Source of the DNA: Erysipelotrichaceae bacterium
Lineage (GTDB): Bacteria; Bacillota_I; Bacilli_A; Erysipelotrichales; Erysipelotrichaceae
Direction: 5' to 3'
Assembly (NCBI GenBank): GCA_013334325.1
Contig: JAAXXT010000005.1
Coordinates: 1 to 64,000, forward strand
Length of the DNA stretch: 64,000 nucleotides
Part shown: piece after piece, positions 1 to 14,963 of the stretch
How positions within the stretch are numbered: position 1 is the stretch's first letter
Layout: each line of letters opens with the position of its first letter
Made by a program: the position numbers and the translations under genes
The notes under the pieces: generated by a model
Told to the model about the DNA's origin: nothing
Seen by the model: only the letters and a program-made list of their open reading frames with translations
Databases searched by the model: none

Positions 1-395
1 GTATCTAGTGGGATCTGTCGATCGATGTTGCTTTCCATCATATAGACCAATTCAGTCCCATCACAAATGTTTCTTAAGATCACCGTCTTACCTACAAAAG
101 GATCTGTTTTACCTAACTCAAAAGGTTTATTATAGATATTTAGAGTTTCCCCATAATAAAGATGTTCAGACAAATTTTCTGTATCTGTATAAGACATGGT
201 TTTAAAAACAGCTTGGGCTTTGGATAAACTATAATCACAGACGGTATATTTAGGTTGTATGACTTCTACCTTATGAGGAAACATTAAGGTCAAGACGATG
301 TATAGAATTAAACTGATCAAGACTAAAAACGGAAGTACAAGCTTCCATCTTATTTTACGTCTTCTAGAACGAGCATCTCTTTTTACTTTTCTCAT
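1..395 (-). CDS. Membrane-anchored protein of unknown function, partial (runs off the left edge)
   Basis: Open minus-strand frame from ATG at 395: MRKVKRDARSRRRKIRWKLVLPFLVLISLILYIVLTLMFPHKVEV...; basic N-terminus plus one TM helix; ATGA overlap with the upstream licD-like stop. Confidence 0.6.
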   Translation of the reverse strand, partial: MRKVKRDARSRRRKIRWKLVLPFLVLISLILYIVLTLMFPHKVEVIQPKYTVCDYSLSKAQAVFKTMSYTDTENLSEHLYYGETLNIYNKPFELGKTDPFVGKTVILRNICDGTELVYMMESNIDRQIPLD

Positions 396-1201
396 AAACG
401 AATATCTACGATATGTTTGGGTAAACGTGCTTCTACAGGAGGTAAAGTACCATACGAAGGTGCAATCGCTGTACACAGATATTCATGAGGATGAGCCGCA
501 ATCGGTAACATCGTATCTTCAAAAGGCACATATTGAACAGGATAGATATCATCTTTCTTAAAGATAAAAGGATGAAAAGGCGTCTTAAAGGTCCACGTCA
601 AATCAAAACCTATGTATTTGGATTTACGATTTAGTTTTCCATATAAACGAGCATTTCCTAAAAACCAGTATTTTAATGGAAGAGGATTGATCTTAATGTT
701 CTCAAATAAAATGATAAAAGGCATCAAAAGTTGATTGGTTAGTCGTAAAGGTAAATCTAAGAAATGATTAGGAGTAGCGTAGTCATAGACAAAAACATCG
801 ACGAAGACTCCATCAGAGTCTGTACAACGATTGCCTAATAATGCATTTACTTCTTTTAGGTAAGTCCCTTTTTTACGTATCTTCATCCCTGGAATCAAGA
901 CATTATATCGTTTATTGGTTTCAAAACAATGAATGATGTATTTATCGCCTAATTCATGAGCAATCTTTTGAAAAGCACGATAATCATCGATCATCATCGA
1001 AATATCCGCATCATCATCCCAAGGGATGAATCCTTGATGTCTGACCGCACCTAAAGCACTGCCTCCATTGAGAAAGTAAGGGATATTATGTTTGCGACAA
1101 AGCGCATCTATGTCTTTTAGCATTTCTAAAAGAACCATTTGGACATCACGAACGGTGATCTGTGATCCATCTGGATTGGTTTTTAAAAGGTAAGATTCCA
1201 T
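392..1201 (-). CDS. LicD-family (phosphorylcholine transferase-like) protein
   Basis: Motif FLNGGSALGAVRHQGFIPWDDDADISM typical of LicD nucleotidyltransferase fold; internal ATG at 1201 preferred. Confidence 0.85.
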   Translation of the reverse strand: MESYLLKTNPDGSQITVRDVQMVLLEMLKDIDALCRKHNIPYFLNGGSALGAVRHQGFIPWDDDADISMMIDDYRAFQKIAHELGDKYIIHCFETNKRYNVLIPGMKIRKKGTYLKEVNALLGNRCTDSDGVFVDVFVYDYATPNHFLDLPLRLTNQLLMPFIILFENIKINPLPLKYWFLGNARLYGKLNRKSKYIGFDLTWTFKTPFHPFIFKKDDIYPVQYVPFEDTMLPIAAHPHEYLCTAIAPSYGTLPPVEARLPKHIVDIRL

Positions 1202-1202
1202 A

Positions 1203-2585
1203 TTAGAACAGGAGATTTTTCGGAGTTCTCGCAAAGGGCAAGACATCGCGAATATTCGTCATCCCAGTGATGTACATCAAGAAACGATCTAAACCTAATC
1301 CAAAGCCTGCGTGTTTACATCCACCGTAGCGTCTAAGATCGAGATACCATTGAAGACTTTCTTCATGGATCCCCATCTCTGCCATACGCGCTTTTAAAGC
1401 ATCTAAGCGTTCTTCACGCTGAGAGCCTCCTACCAGTTCTCCGATTGAAGGAACCAAGAGGTCACAAGCTGCGACGGTCTTTTGATCATCATTGAGACGC
1501 ATATAAAATGCTTTGATGTCTTTAGGATAATCCGTTAAGAAAACAGGACCCTGGATGACTTGTTCACAAAGGTAACGTTCATGTTCAGACTGTAGATCAG
1601 TTCCCCAATCAACAGGATATTCAAACTTAACAGGAGCCTTCTTTAAGTGCTCGATTGCTTCTGTATAGGACATACGATAGAAAGGTGCAGTTTTTACTTT
1701 ATTGAGTCGTTCGATCAAAGTCGTATCGATCATTTCGTTGAAGAACTTCATTTCTTCTGGGCAGTTTTCCATAACATAGTCGATACAGCTTTTGACCATA
1801 TCTTCGATCAAGTCCATATCATCATTGAGATCGGCAAAAGCGATCTCAGGTTCGATCATCCAGAATTCACTCGCATGTCTTGCGGTGTTTGAATTTTCAG
1901 CTCTAAAGGTTGGCCCAAAAGTATAGACATCTCTAAAAGCCAAGGCAAAAGCTTCAGCTTGAAGTTGACCTGAAACAGTTAAAGAAGCTTTCTTCCCAAA
2001 GAAATCTTCATCGTATTTCGTATCGGTTCTGGTAGTTACTGTAAAGACTTCCCCAGCGCCTTCCGCATCATTACCTGTAATAAGAGGTGCGTGGACATAT
2101 ACAAAGCCTTGATTCTGAAAGAATTCATGAATGGCCATAGATAGAACGGAACGCACTCTAAAAACAGCTGAGAAAGTATTGGTTCTAGGTCTAAGGTGAG
2201 CGATCTCTCTAAGGTATTCAAAAGAATGACGTTTCTTTTGAAGAGGATAATCAGGATCGCATTCCCCTTCTAATTTAAGTTCAGTGACTTCGATCTCAAA
2301 AGGTTGTTTGGCACCTGGGGTCTTTTTAAACATTCCAGTGACAGTCAATGAACAACCTGTTAAGTATTTTGTATAGGTTTCAAACTCAGGCAAAGTACTC
2401 GCATAGACCAATTGGATGTTTCTAAAATAGGTCCCATCATTAAGTTCGATAAAGCCAATACTTCCATTGTTTCGATTGGTTCTGACCCAACCTTGTAGTT
2501 GGACATACTCTATCCCATCGATCTCAATGGGATTGCCTTCGTTAATCAATTCATAAGATTCTCTAACGGTCATATAAGTAATCAT
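1203..2585 (-). CDS. asnS: Asparagine--tRNA ligase
   Basis: Class II aaRS motifs, [21 protein letters not shown] and [35 protein letters not shown]. Confidence 0.95.
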   Translation of the reverse strand: MITYMTVRESYELINEGNPIEIDGIEYVQLQGWVRTNRNNGSIGFIELNDGTYFRNIQLVYASTLPEFETYTKYLTGCSLTVTGMFKKTPGAKQPFEIEVTELKLEGECDPDYPLQKKRHSFEYLREIAHLRPRTNTFSAVFRVRSVLSMAIHEFFQNQGFVYVHAPLITGNDAEGAGEVFTVTTRTDTKYDEDFFGKKASLTVSGQLQAEAFALAFRDVYTFGPTFRAENSNTARHASEFWMIEPEIAFADLNDDMDLIEDMVKSCIDYVMENCPEEMKFFNEMIDTTLIERLNKVKTAPFYRMSYTEAIEHLKKAPVKFEYPVDWGTDLQSEHERYLCEQVIQGPVFLTDYPKDIKAFYMRLNDDQKTVAACDLLVPSIGELVGGSQREERLDALKARMAEMGIHEESLQWYLDLRRYGGCKHAGFGLGLDRFLMYITGMTNIRDVLPFARTPKNLLF

Positions 2586-2592
2586 GGGTTCC

Positions 2593-3216
2593 TCACTTAA
2601 GCGCGTTGGTTTCAAATACCAGTTCTTGGATCATACTGACAACGTCGACTTCTTTAACGGTCACCCCTTTGGGGACCTGGATATGTTCATGGGTAAAGTC
2701 TACTATACCTTTAATGCCTACCGAGACCAATTGATCGACGGTTTCTTGGACATTAGATGAGATGGTTAGGATGGCGATACGACATCCTTCAGGAAGCTTT
2801 TCTTTAAGTTGGCTCATCGCATAGACAGGAATCTCATAAGCATTCCCACTCTTGTCTGCGTTGATGTCAAAAGCACAAGCGATTTCCCCAACAACGTGAT
2901 TCCAACGGTTATAGTTCATTAAAGCACGGCCTAGATTACCAGCCCCTACGATGATCAGTTTTTCTTGGAAGGCTCCACCTAAATGGGCATCGAAGATCTC
3001 TATTAAACTACCAACATCATACCCATAACCTTGTTTACCAAGCGATCCTAGAAATGAGAAATCGCGGCGAATGGTCGTAGGTTCTACATCAACGAACTCA
3101 GAGAGCTCTCTCGACATGATGCGACTGATACCTAGATGCTGAAGCTTCCTTAAAGCCTTTAAATAAACGGGATAACGTTGAAGTGTTGCCTTGGGCACGT
3201 TTTGATGATTTGACAT
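2593..3216 (-). CDS. rex: Redox-sensing transcriptional repressor Rex
   Basis: N-terminal winged helix [34 protein letters not shown] plus Rossmann [12 protein letters not shown]. Confidence 0.95.
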   Translation of the reverse strand: MSNHQNVPKATLQRYPVYLKALRKLQHLGISRIMSRELSEFVDVEPTTIRRDFSFLGSLGKQGYGYDVGSLIEIFDAHLGGAFQEKLIIVGAGNLGRALMNYNRWNHVVGEIACAFDINADKSGNAYEIPVYAMSQLKEKLPEGCRIAILTISSNVQETVDQLVSVGIKGIVDFTHEHIQVPKGVTVKEVDVVSMIQELVFETNALK

Positions 3217-3242
3217 ATTTCCACCTTCCTAGCCCTAATGAT

Positions 3243-3272
3243 AACATATTCACAAGTATTTGTGAATATGTT
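3243..3272. promoter_or_regulatory. Perfect 13-bp-arm palindrome between tsaD and rex
   Basis: AACATATTCACAA-gtat-TTGTGAATATGTT. Confidence 0.7.
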
Positions 3273-3281
3273 CTTTGAAAT

Positions 3282-4280
3282 TCACTTATACTCTAGGCCA
3301 GGATTGGCACTGATTTGAAGATTTCCACGAATTCCATGTCGATACGCCACTTCTGCAGCAGCTCCGATCATTGCCGCATTGTCTGTGCAGCACCATAAAG
3401 GTGGAATCGTGATCTTTAATTCAGGGTATTCACTATTGAGTTCATTGATCAAAACTCGTAAACGAGAGTTCGCTGCGACACCTCCCGCCAAGACAAGGTG
3501 CTTGACCTCATAGGTATCTAAAACGAGTTTTGTCTTACGTAGGAGTTCACCTAACACAGCCTCCTGGAAGGCATAGGCGAGATCTTCCTGGTTGATGTCT
3601 TGGTTTAATTTTGCTTCTCTTTGAACCAATTGAAGCACAGCAGATTTAAGTCCACTAAACGAGAAATTCAAAGGTTCTTCAGTCCTTACTTTAGGTAAAG
3701 TGTAGTGAGGATGACCTAGTTTAGCCAACTTATCAATGGCGGGTCCTCCTGGATAAGGTAGATGTAATACACGAGCGACTTTATCATAGGCCTCGCCTAC
3801 CGCATCATCTTGGGTAGATCCTAAGATCTGAAAGTCCCATTCTGTTTTTAAGTAGACCAGTTCAGTATGACCACCAGAAACCACAAGCGCCAATAAAGGA
3901 TATTCAATCTCATCTACAAAAGCATTGGCGTAGATATGACCTGCGATATGATGAATGGGGATAAGTGGTTTACCACTAGACCACGCCAAAGTCTTCGCAG
4001 CTAAAAGACCCACATGAAGAGACCCTACCAAACCAGGACCTTGGGTCACCGCAATGGCGTCGATTTCATTGAGTGTCGTATTGGCTTTCTGAAGGGCTTC
4101 TTCGATCACCACCGAGATATTCTCGATGTGTAAACGAGAGGCAACCTCAGGTATAACGCCACCAAATTTAGAATGGACATTGATTTGAGATGAAACGATA
4201 TTGGAAAGAACGATCTTTCCATCATCGATGATCGCAACCGCTGTTTCATCACATGAACTTTCTACTGCACAGATTCTCAT
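3282..4280 (-). CDS. tsaD: tRNA N6-adenosine threonylcarbamoyltransferase TsaD
   Basis: MRICAVESSCDETAVAII, HHIAGHIYAN and VVSGGHTEL motifs. Confidence 0.97.
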   Translation of the reverse strand: MRICAVESSCDETAVAIIDDGKIVLSNIVSSQINVHSKFGGVIPEVASRLHIENISVVIEEALQKANTTLNEIDAIAVTQGPGLVGSLHVGLLAAKTLAWSSGKPLIPIHHIAGHIYANAFVDEIEYPLLALVVSGGHTELVYLKTEWDFQILGSTQDDAVGEAYDKVARVLHLPYPGGPAIDKLAKLGHPHYTLPKVRTEEPLNFSFSGLKSAVLQLVQREAKLNQDINQEDLAYAFQEAVLGELLRKTKLVLDTYEVKHLVLAGGVAANSRLRVLINELNSEYPELKITIPPLWCCTDNAAMIGAAAEVAYRHGIRGNLQISANPGLEYK

Positions 4281-4297
4281 AGAGCTCCTTAGAAAAC

Positions 4298-4322
4298 AAA
4301 ACCCCGTGTAAGCGGGGTTTTC
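4298..4322 (-). terminator. Rho-independent terminator downstream of adhE
   Basis: ACCCCG...CGGGGT stem followed by T-rich tail on the minus strand. Confidence 0.8.
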
Positions 4323-4360
4323 GTTTACCGTTCAATTTTATCACAGAACGGATGAATTAT

Positions 4361-7003
4361 CTATTTTTGTCTACCATAGGCTTGTTTAAGAATCGCTTTA
4401 AGATCAGCTACCAAAGGTAATCGTGGATTACATGGAGTACATTGATCTTCATACGCCATCATAGAAACCAAATCAACTTCACCCGCAAACATTTCTGGGG
4501 TGATCTTTTGAGCCGCAAGATTCATCACGATCCCACAACCTTCAGCCAAATCGTAGCAAGCTTGAGCATAGGATTCAACACCTTGTTCAGGTGTCTCTGC
4601 AGGAAGCCCCAGCATCTTCGCTAAAGTCTGATATTTCTCATTGGCTTTATAGTAATTGTATTTTGGCCAAGTAGCTGGCTTAGAAGGATGGGTCCCATTG
4701 AATCGAATGACATGAGGCATCAAGATCGCATTGGCTCTTCCATGAGGCACATGCCAAGTACCACCTATCTTATGAGCTAAGGAATGGTTAATTCCCAGGA
4801 AACTATTGGCGAATGCCATCCCAGCGATGGTAGAAGCATTATGCATCTTCTCACGTGCCTCTGGATCATTCTTCCCATCTTTAACAGCTCTAGGTAAGTA
4901 ATCAAAGACCATCTTGATGGCTTGTAGACACAGACCATCGGTGAAGTCAGAAGCTAAGGTTGATACATAGGCTTCAGTCGCATGAGTCAATACATCCATC
5001 CCAGTATCCGCTGTGACAGAGGCAGGAAGATTCATCGTAAAGGTAGAATCTACAATCGCAACCGTTGGGGTCAAAGAGTAATCCGCTAATGGATATTTCT
5101 TATTAACACGCTTATCGGTCAATACCGCAAAAGGAGTCACTTCAGAACCTGTTCCTGAGGTCGTAGGGATACATACCAACTGCGTCTTCTTACCAAGTTC
5201 AGGATACTTGAATGCACGTTTACGGATATCCATAAACTTTTGTTTTAGATCGTCGAAATCAACATCTGGATGTTCATAGAAGAGCCACATCCCTTTAGCC
5301 GCATCCATAGGCGAACCTCCACCTAATGCGATGATCGTATCTGGTTTAAATGCATCCATCAATTCATATCCTTTTCTAACTGTATCCAGTGATGGATCTG
5401 GTTCAACATCACAGAACAATTGGATCTGAACTTTATTGCGTCTGAGATTGAGTTGATCAACAATCTTAGCGTAATAGCCCAAATCAACCATAGAACGATC
5501 TGTTACAACGAAGACACGCTCTACATCTTTCATTTGTTGAAGATACTGAATCGAATTTCTTTCAAAATAAATCTTAGAAGGGATCTTGAACCATTGCATA
5601 TTGTTGTTCCTGCGACCGATGCGCTTGATGTTGAGTAGGTTGATAGCGGAGACATTATTAGAGACTGAGTTGTGACCATAAGATCCACATCCTAAGGTCA
5701 ACGAAGGAATAAACGCATTATAGACATTCCCTATCCCACCAAAGGTCGCTGGGGAATTCCAGATGATACGGATAGCCTTACAAGCTTTCCCATATTCTTC
5801 GGCGATTTTCTTATCTTCAGTATGTATGGCTGCGGAATGCCCTAGTCCATTAAACTCAACCATTTCTTTACTATAACGAATGCCTTCTTCAGTAGAGTTC
5901 GAAACAATGAAGGATAAGACTGGGCTTAATTTCTCTCTTGTACAAGGTTCATTAGGACCAATTTCTTTAACCTTAACCCCTAAGATGACAGTATTTTCCG
6001 GTACTTTGAAACCGGCTTGTTCAGCAATCCAAGAAGCAGGACGTCCAACAATGGCAGGATTCAAAGCAGCCCCTGCGCAGTTGGTTCCACCACAAGTCGC
6101 TCCAAAACAGAATTGTTCAAGTTTTGCTTTCTCTGCTTCAGTAACGAAGTAAACCCCATACTTCTTAAAAAGCTCTAAAGCTTGATCATTGATTTCCTGA
6201 TCGATGATGACACATTGTTCAGAAGCACAGATCATCCCATTATCGAATGCTTTAGACATAACGATATCATTAACTGCTTGTCTTAGATTACAGGACTTTT
6301 CCATATAAGCAGGCACATTACCTGCCCCTACCCCTAATGCTGGTTTACCACAAGAGTAAGCAGCTTTGACCATCGCATTTCCACCTGTAGCTAAGATCGT
6401 CGCAACATCTTTATGATTCATTAAGAACCCTGTTCCTTCTTTTGAAGGTTTATCGATCCATTGGATACAGTTTTCAGGTGCACCTGCTTTTACAGCTGCC
6501 TCATACACAACCTTAGCTGCTTCTGCAGAGCATAGTTGAGCTCCTGGATGGAAAGAGAAAATAATAGGGTTTCTTGTCTTCAGCGAGATCAAACACTTAA
6601 AGATGACCGTTGAGGTAGGATTCGTAATAGGCGTGATACCTGCGATGACCCCTACTGGTTCTGCGATTTCAGTAATACCTGTGGCTTCATTTTGAGATAC
6701 AATTCCAACAGTTCTTAAATGGCGCATATCATTGACGACGAACTCACACGCAAATAGATTCTTAGTAGCTTTGTCTTCAAAGACGCCTCTTCCAGTTTCC
6801 TTGACCGCTAACATAGCCAACTCACCATGTTGATCTAAAGCTGCAACACTTGCTTTAGCGACGATGTAATCGATCTGTTCTTGATTCAATTGTAAAAATC
6901 CATCTAAAGCTACAACACCTTTCGCAACCAACTGATCGACATCTTTCTCAATGGCAACTAGTGGGTTAACTGCTTCTGCAACAACGCTTTCTTTCTTTGT
7001 CAT
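4361..7003 (-). CDS. adhE: Bifunctional acetaldehyde-CoA/alcohol dehydrogenase
   Basis: 880 aa; N-terminal ALDH domain plus C-terminal iron-ADH domain (GGGSPMDAAK, HSLAHKIGGTWHVPHGRANAILMPHVIRFN). Confidence 0.96.
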   Translation of the reverse strand: MTKKESVVAEAVNPLVAIEKDVDQLVAKGVVALDGFLQLNQEQIDYIVAKASVAALDQHGELAMLAVKETGRGVFEDKATKNLFACEFVVNDMRHLRTVGIVSQNEATGITEIAEPVGVIAGITPITNPTSTVIFKCLISLKTRNPIIFSFHPGAQLCSAEAAKVVYEAAVKAGAPENCIQWIDKPSKEGTGFLMNHKDVATILATGGNAMVKAAYSCGKPALGVGAGNVPAYMEKSCNLRQAVNDIVMSKAFDNGMICASEQCVIIDQEINDQALELFKKYGVYFVTEAEKAKLEQFCFGATCGGTNCAGAALNPAIVGRPASWIAEQAGFKVPENTVILGVKVKEIGPNEPCTREKLSPVLSFIVSNSTEEGIRYSKEMVEFNGLGHSAAIHTEDKKIAEEYGKACKAIRIIWNSPATFGGIGNVYNAFIPSLTLGCGSYGHNSVSNNVSAINLLNIKRIGRRNNNMQWFKIPSKIYFERNSIQYLQQMKDVERVFVVTDRSMVDLGYYAKIVDQLNLRRNKVQIQLFCDVEPDPSLDTVRKGYELMDAFKPDTIIALGGGSPMDAAKGMWLFYEHPDVDFDDLKQKFMDIRKRAFKYPELGKKTQLVCIPTTSGTGSEVTPFAVLTDKRVNKKYPLADYSLTPTVAIVDSTFTMNLPASVTADTGMDVLTHATEAYVSTLASDFTDGLCLQAIKMVFDYLPRAVKDGKNDPEAREKMHNASTIAGMAFANSFLGINHSLAHKIGGTWHVPHGRANAILMPHVIRFNGTHPSKPATWPKYNYYKANEKYQTLAKMLGLPAETPEQGVESYAQACYDLAEGCGIVMNLAAQKITPEMFAGEVDLVSMMAYEDQCTPCNPRLPLVADLKAILKQAYGRQK

Positions 7004-7040
7004 ACGTTCCTCCGTTACTTGTTATTCTTTTCACGAGTTC

Positions 7041-7068
7041 ACTATATCACAACGGTTTATGGTGTCAA
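7041..7068 (-). promoter_or_regulatory. adhE sigma-A-type promoter
   Basis: Minus strand TTGACA-N16-TATAGT upstream of adhE. Confidence 0.7.
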
Positions 7069-7074
7069 GAGCTA

Positions 7075-7092
7075 TTGTTATATTTTTCACAA
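7075..7092 (-). promoter_or_regulatory. Putative Rex operator
   Basis: Minus strand TTGTGAA-AAAT-ATAACAA, close to the Rex consensus TTGTGAA-N4-TTCACAA; just upstream of the adhE -35; rex is adjacent to tsaD in the same window. Confidence 0.7.
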
Positions 7093-7139
7093 GTAAACGC
7101 TTTCAATATTTTCGCCAAATAAAAAGAGCGCTTTCACGC

Positions 7140-7580
7140 TCACATTTGTTCAAAAGTCTTCATCATTAGGATCGCATCTTCATCTGGATGAGAGTAATAT
7201 TGCTTTCTTGTGGCTGCTTTTTCGAAGCCATTTTTTTCATATAAATGAATAGCTTTTGCGTTTGAAACTCTTACCTCGAGAGTCATTATCAAGACCTTAT
7301 TTGATATGGCATACTCCAACGCATACTTAACCAAGCTCGATCCTAGACCTTTACCTTGATGGCTAGAAGCTACACCTAAAGTAGTGATCTGAAGTGTATC
7401 TTCATTCAACCAGAGTCCTAGATATCCTCTTAATCCTTGTTCATCCTCTACCACATAATGGGCATAAGGATTCTCCAGAATCTCAAAGCGATAATTCTCT
7501 TCGCTCCATGGAGATCCAAAAAGTGATCTTTCCAGAATCATGATCTCAGGTAAATCATCTATCGTCATCTTTCTAATCAT
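7140..7580 (-). CDS. rimI: Ribosomal-protein-alanine N-acetyltransferase RimI
   Basis: GNAT fold; sits in tsaE-tsaB-rimI operon with overlapping ORFs. Confidence 0.85.
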   Translation of the reverse strand: MIRKMTIDDLPEIMILERSLFGSPWSEENYRFEILENPYAHYVVEDEQGLRGYLGLWLNEDTLQITTLGVASSHQGKGLGSSLVKYALEYAISNKVLIMTLEVRVSNAKAIHLYEKNGFEKAATRKQYYSHPDEDAILMMKTFEQM

Positions 7581-8173
7581 GAATGATAATCTTCCGTTTC
7601 CTTAAGGTATCTTGGGGTTAGGGTATGTAGATTCTCAACTTTTATCCAATGATCTTTAAGATCTATGAAATGTTGAGGACAAAAGATTTCAGTGGCTTTT
7701 CTATCAATCAAGTGCGCATCCCCTACGATGATCGCATCAGATTCAATAAGAACATCTGCTTCTTCGATCAATACTGCCCTGTCTTCTTCAACTGCGATCC
7801 CATTTTTATAATGTCCTAAGTAAACTCGTTTCGCTCTCGCATCCATTACCGCATAGACATCAGGTAAATTTCCAGATAAGAGTTGTAAACTACTGATCGT
7901 ATACAGTTGTATCCCTTGGATCAGACCTAATACCTTCGCAACGGTCATAGAAATACGTAGTCCAGTATAAGAACCTGGCCCATCAGTTAAAACCAAGGCA
8001 TTCAAGTCATTTGGATTCCATCTTGCGAGTTTAAATAAACGATTGATCTCAACCATAATGGTTTCAGATTGTGTTTTAAAAGCTGGAGTCTGAATCGATT
8101 GAACCAAGTCATCATTTTCGATCAAAGCGATCGTTAAAAAGCTATGGGATGTATCTAAAGCAAGAGTTTTCAT
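7577..8173 (-). CDS. tsaB: tRNA threonylcarbamoyladenosine biosynthesis protein TsaB
   Basis: MKTLALDTSHSFLTIALIEND, TDGPGSYTGLRISMTVAKVLG. Confidence 0.93.
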   Translation of the reverse strand: MKTLALDTSHSFLTIALIENDDLVQSIQTPAFKTQSETIMVEINRLFKLARWNPNDLNALVLTDGPGSYTGLRISMTVAKVLGLIQGIQLYTISSLQLLSGNLPDVYAVMDARAKRVYLGHYKNGIAVEEDRAVLIEEADVLIESDAIIVGDAHLIDRKATEIFCPQHFIDLKDHWIKVENLHTLTPRYLKETEDYHS

Positions 8174-8619
8174 ATGAGTTTCTCCAAGATCTGGATATAG
8201 TTATCCCCATGAGCGATCAGCTCAATCAAACGATCATCCTCATCTAAACGGGTCAATGTGATCTCAAGGTAGTCTTGAGGTAAAAGTTCTTTGATGTATT
8301 CTGGCCATTCTATGACACAAACACCTTGTGTCCCTATCAATTCTTCAAATCCAAGGTCTTGGTGGAGACCTTCTAAACGATACGCATCGATATGGGTCAG
8401 TTTTAATCTACCGCTATACATCTTCATGATGGTGAAGGTTGGGCTAGAAACCATCTTTTGGATCTCTAATCCTTTGGCGAGGCCTTGGGTAAAAGTCGTC
8501 TTGCCTGCGCCTAGATCACCACTAAGGGCGATCACTGATCCTTCATTTAAAAGCAGCGCAATCGTATGCGCTAAGGCTTTAGTTTCTTGAGCTGAGTGTG
8601 TCGTAATTTGTTTTTTCAT
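8170..8619 (-). CDS. tsaE: tRNA threonylcarbamoyladenosine biosynthesis ATPase TsaE
   Basis: ALSGDLGAGKTTFTQGLAKGL and SSPTFTIMKMY motifs. Confidence 0.95.
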   Translation of the reverse strand: MKKQITTHSAQETKALAHTIALLLNEGSVIALSGDLGAGKTTFTQGLAKGLEIQKMVSSPTFTIMKMYSGRLKLTHIDAYRLEGLHQDLGFEELIGTQGVCVIEWPEYIKELLPQDYLEITLTRLDEDDRLIELIAHGDNYIQILEKLI

Positions 8620-8659
8620 AGTGCTTACCTATTATATCAAAAAATCAATGAGACAAAAG

Positions 8660-8684
8660 AAAAACTCCCTTGGGGGGAGTTTTT
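8660..8684 (-). terminator. rRNA operon terminator
   Basis: AAAAACTCCC/GGGAGTTTTT hairpin downstream of 5S. Confidence 0.8.
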
Positions 8685-8688
8685 CTAA

Positions 8689-8799
8689 CTGGCAACGTGC
8701 TCTTTTCACTACGGCTAGCATAGCTATATTTACCGCTGAAGTGCTTAACTTCTGTGTTCGGGATGGGAACAGGTGTGACCACTTCGCTATTGTCACCAG
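8689..8799 (-). rRNA. rrf: 5S ribosomal RNA
   Basis: Reverse complement contains canonical 5S features (GGTGACAATAGCGAAGTGGTCACACCTGTTCCCATCCCGAACACAGAAGTTAAGCACTTC). Confidence 0.92.
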
Positions 8800-8889
8800 A
8801 TCTGAGAGTTTATTCTCTCAAAACCGAATATCAGATAGATAGTTGTGTATTCAGGACGATCAATCTAAATAATTGATGTCTAAGTTATG

Positions 8890-11790
<2,901 letters not shown>

Positions 11791-12030
11791 TTTTAAACGA
11801 GTGTTTAACTACTGTATTCTAATTTTGCTTGATTTACTGTTTATTTAAAACTGTTTTTGTTCTCGTAATAAAAATCTTAGTTTTAGTTTTCAACTATTCA
11901 GAAAGATCATGTTTTTATACATTTTTCTATCTGTTATTCGGTTTTCAAAGAACGAACTGAGTATAAAAGAGAGCCGAGCTCTCAAAACTAAATAGGAAAT
12001 AGTGTCGATTATATGCAATTCTTTCTCCTT

Positions 12031-13556
<1,526 letters not shown>

Positions 13557-13723
13557 TTTGCTCATATTTTTTTTAATTAAAACCGGCCTAAGTCGGTCAA
13601 CATTTCTGTTATTTTAATCGACGTTTTTTTCCTATTTAGTTTTCAAAGATCGGCCGCATCCACTAGATTTGAGCTCGACTTGCTTGCGCTTGTCTTGTTC
13701 GTTGTTTTCGTGAGTGCCTATTT

Positions 13724-13752
13724 ATAATATCAAATGCCCCCTTGCCTGTCAA
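13724..13752 (-). promoter_or_regulatory. rRNA operon promoter
   Basis: Minus strand TTGACA-N17-TATTAT upstream of 16S. Confidence 0.8.
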
Positions 13753-13816
13753 CAACTTTCAACCACATTTCTCATTTTATTTTTAATAAGATTTGGGCGG
13801 GGCGGAAAAGTAAATT

Positions 13817-14356
13817 TTACTCCTGTGATTTATGCTGTACTTTAAGATAGACATCGAAGTAATCTTCGATCTCATCCCTGATAAAAGGCGATTGCTTTGC
13901 TTGTATGATTCCTAAGAGTTCCTGCAGAGTTCTTTCTACAATGATCTTCAAATCATCGCTATAACGCATCAAATCCCCATGTAGGGCATATTCATCTTCA
14001 TCCAGGATATTGGTTGCACCATCAGGATAGACTTTAACATCTAAATCATAATCGATGTTCTTTAATGCTTCTCCATCATATAAAGAAGGAGAGGCCAAAT
14101 TACAATAATAATAGATACCGCTTTTTCTAAGCATCGCGATGATGTTGAACCATTTCTCTGGATAGAAGAAACATATGGCTGGTTCACGAGTGAACCATCG
14201 TCTCCCATCCGCTTCGATCACCCAAGTCTTATTGGTGACCACCACGGTTCTTTCGTCTGTACTTTCCAAAACTAAGCCTCTCAACCAAGTGCGGTGTAAA
14301 GACCCGTTATGTTTGTATGACTGGATTTTGATCATCTGTCCTTGTTTGAGATTCAT
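13817..14356 (-). CDS. DUF402-domain (Ntdp/YgaC-like) nucleoside tri/diphosphatase
   Basis: WVIEADGRRWFTREPAICFFYPEKWFNIIAMLRKSGIYYYCNLASP pattern of the DUF402 family. Confidence 0.8.
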   Translation of the reverse strand: MNLKQGQMIKIQSYKHNGSLHRTWLRGLVLESTDERTVVVTNKTWVIEADGRRWFTREPAICFFYPEKWFNIIAMLRKSGIYYYCNLASPSLYDGEALKNIDYDLDVKVYPDGATNILDEDEYALHGDLMRYSDDLKIIVERTLQELLGIIQAKQSPFIRDEIEDYFDVYLKVQHKSQE

Positions 14357-14432
14357 GCGGTTTCCTTTAAGTGCTTTTCTATTATATCACAGAGGCTCAA
14401 AAAGAAAGGATGAGATTGTCTCATCCTAGATC

Positions 14433-14963
14433 TTACTTACGATTAAGTGGTAAACGACTAAGGATCAAAGGAACCAAGATGACCCCTAAGATCAAAGTAG
14501 GTAACATATAAGACCCATTATAGATCACTGATCCTAACCAAGTCACATTCCATAATAAGGCCCCTACTACCACATGCGATCCAAATCGAATCAGATTGGT
14601 GATGATGACCCCTGTCTTGATCGACAGCTTCCCAATTTTCAGATCCTTAAATAAAGGAGCTAAACCATAGATCCCAAAGGGAAGGATGTAATCTAAGACG
14701 AAGCCAACTAAAGGCCAAGTCGGTGTAAACCAAGGTTGAACGATCATAAACTGAAGCGGGATACTGATAAGACCCACCAAGACCCCTTCTTTCCAACCTA
14801 AATGATAAGCCGCAATCAAGATGGCCAAGGTCCCTAATCCTAGAGAGCCTCCATTAGGCATCGTAAAGAAGCCAAAGGTATGAGCCGCATAATCCAAGAC
14901 GATAAACAAAGCTGAATACAAAGCAATAAAAACCAACCTCAAAACTATTCGATCTCGTTTCAT
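14433..14963 (-). CDS. thiT: Energy-coupled thiamine transporter ThiT
   Basis: ThiT-like membrane protein (PNGGSLGLGTLAILIAAYHLGWKEG; GSHVVVGALLW) directly downstream of a TPP riboswitch. Confidence 0.92.
   Translation of the reverse strand: MKRDRIVLRLVFIALYSALFIVLDYAAHTFGFFTMPNGGSLGLGTLAILIAAYHLGWKEGVLVGLISIPLQFMIVQPWFTPTWPLVGFVLDYILPFGIYGLAPLFKDLKIGKLSIKTGVIITNLIRFGSHVVVGALLWNVTWLGSVIYNGSYMLPTLILGVILVPLILSRLPLNRK

Noticed and set aside
5880-6152. 90-aa plus-strand ORF within adhE
   Set aside because: Antisense to a strongly supported gene, likely chance.
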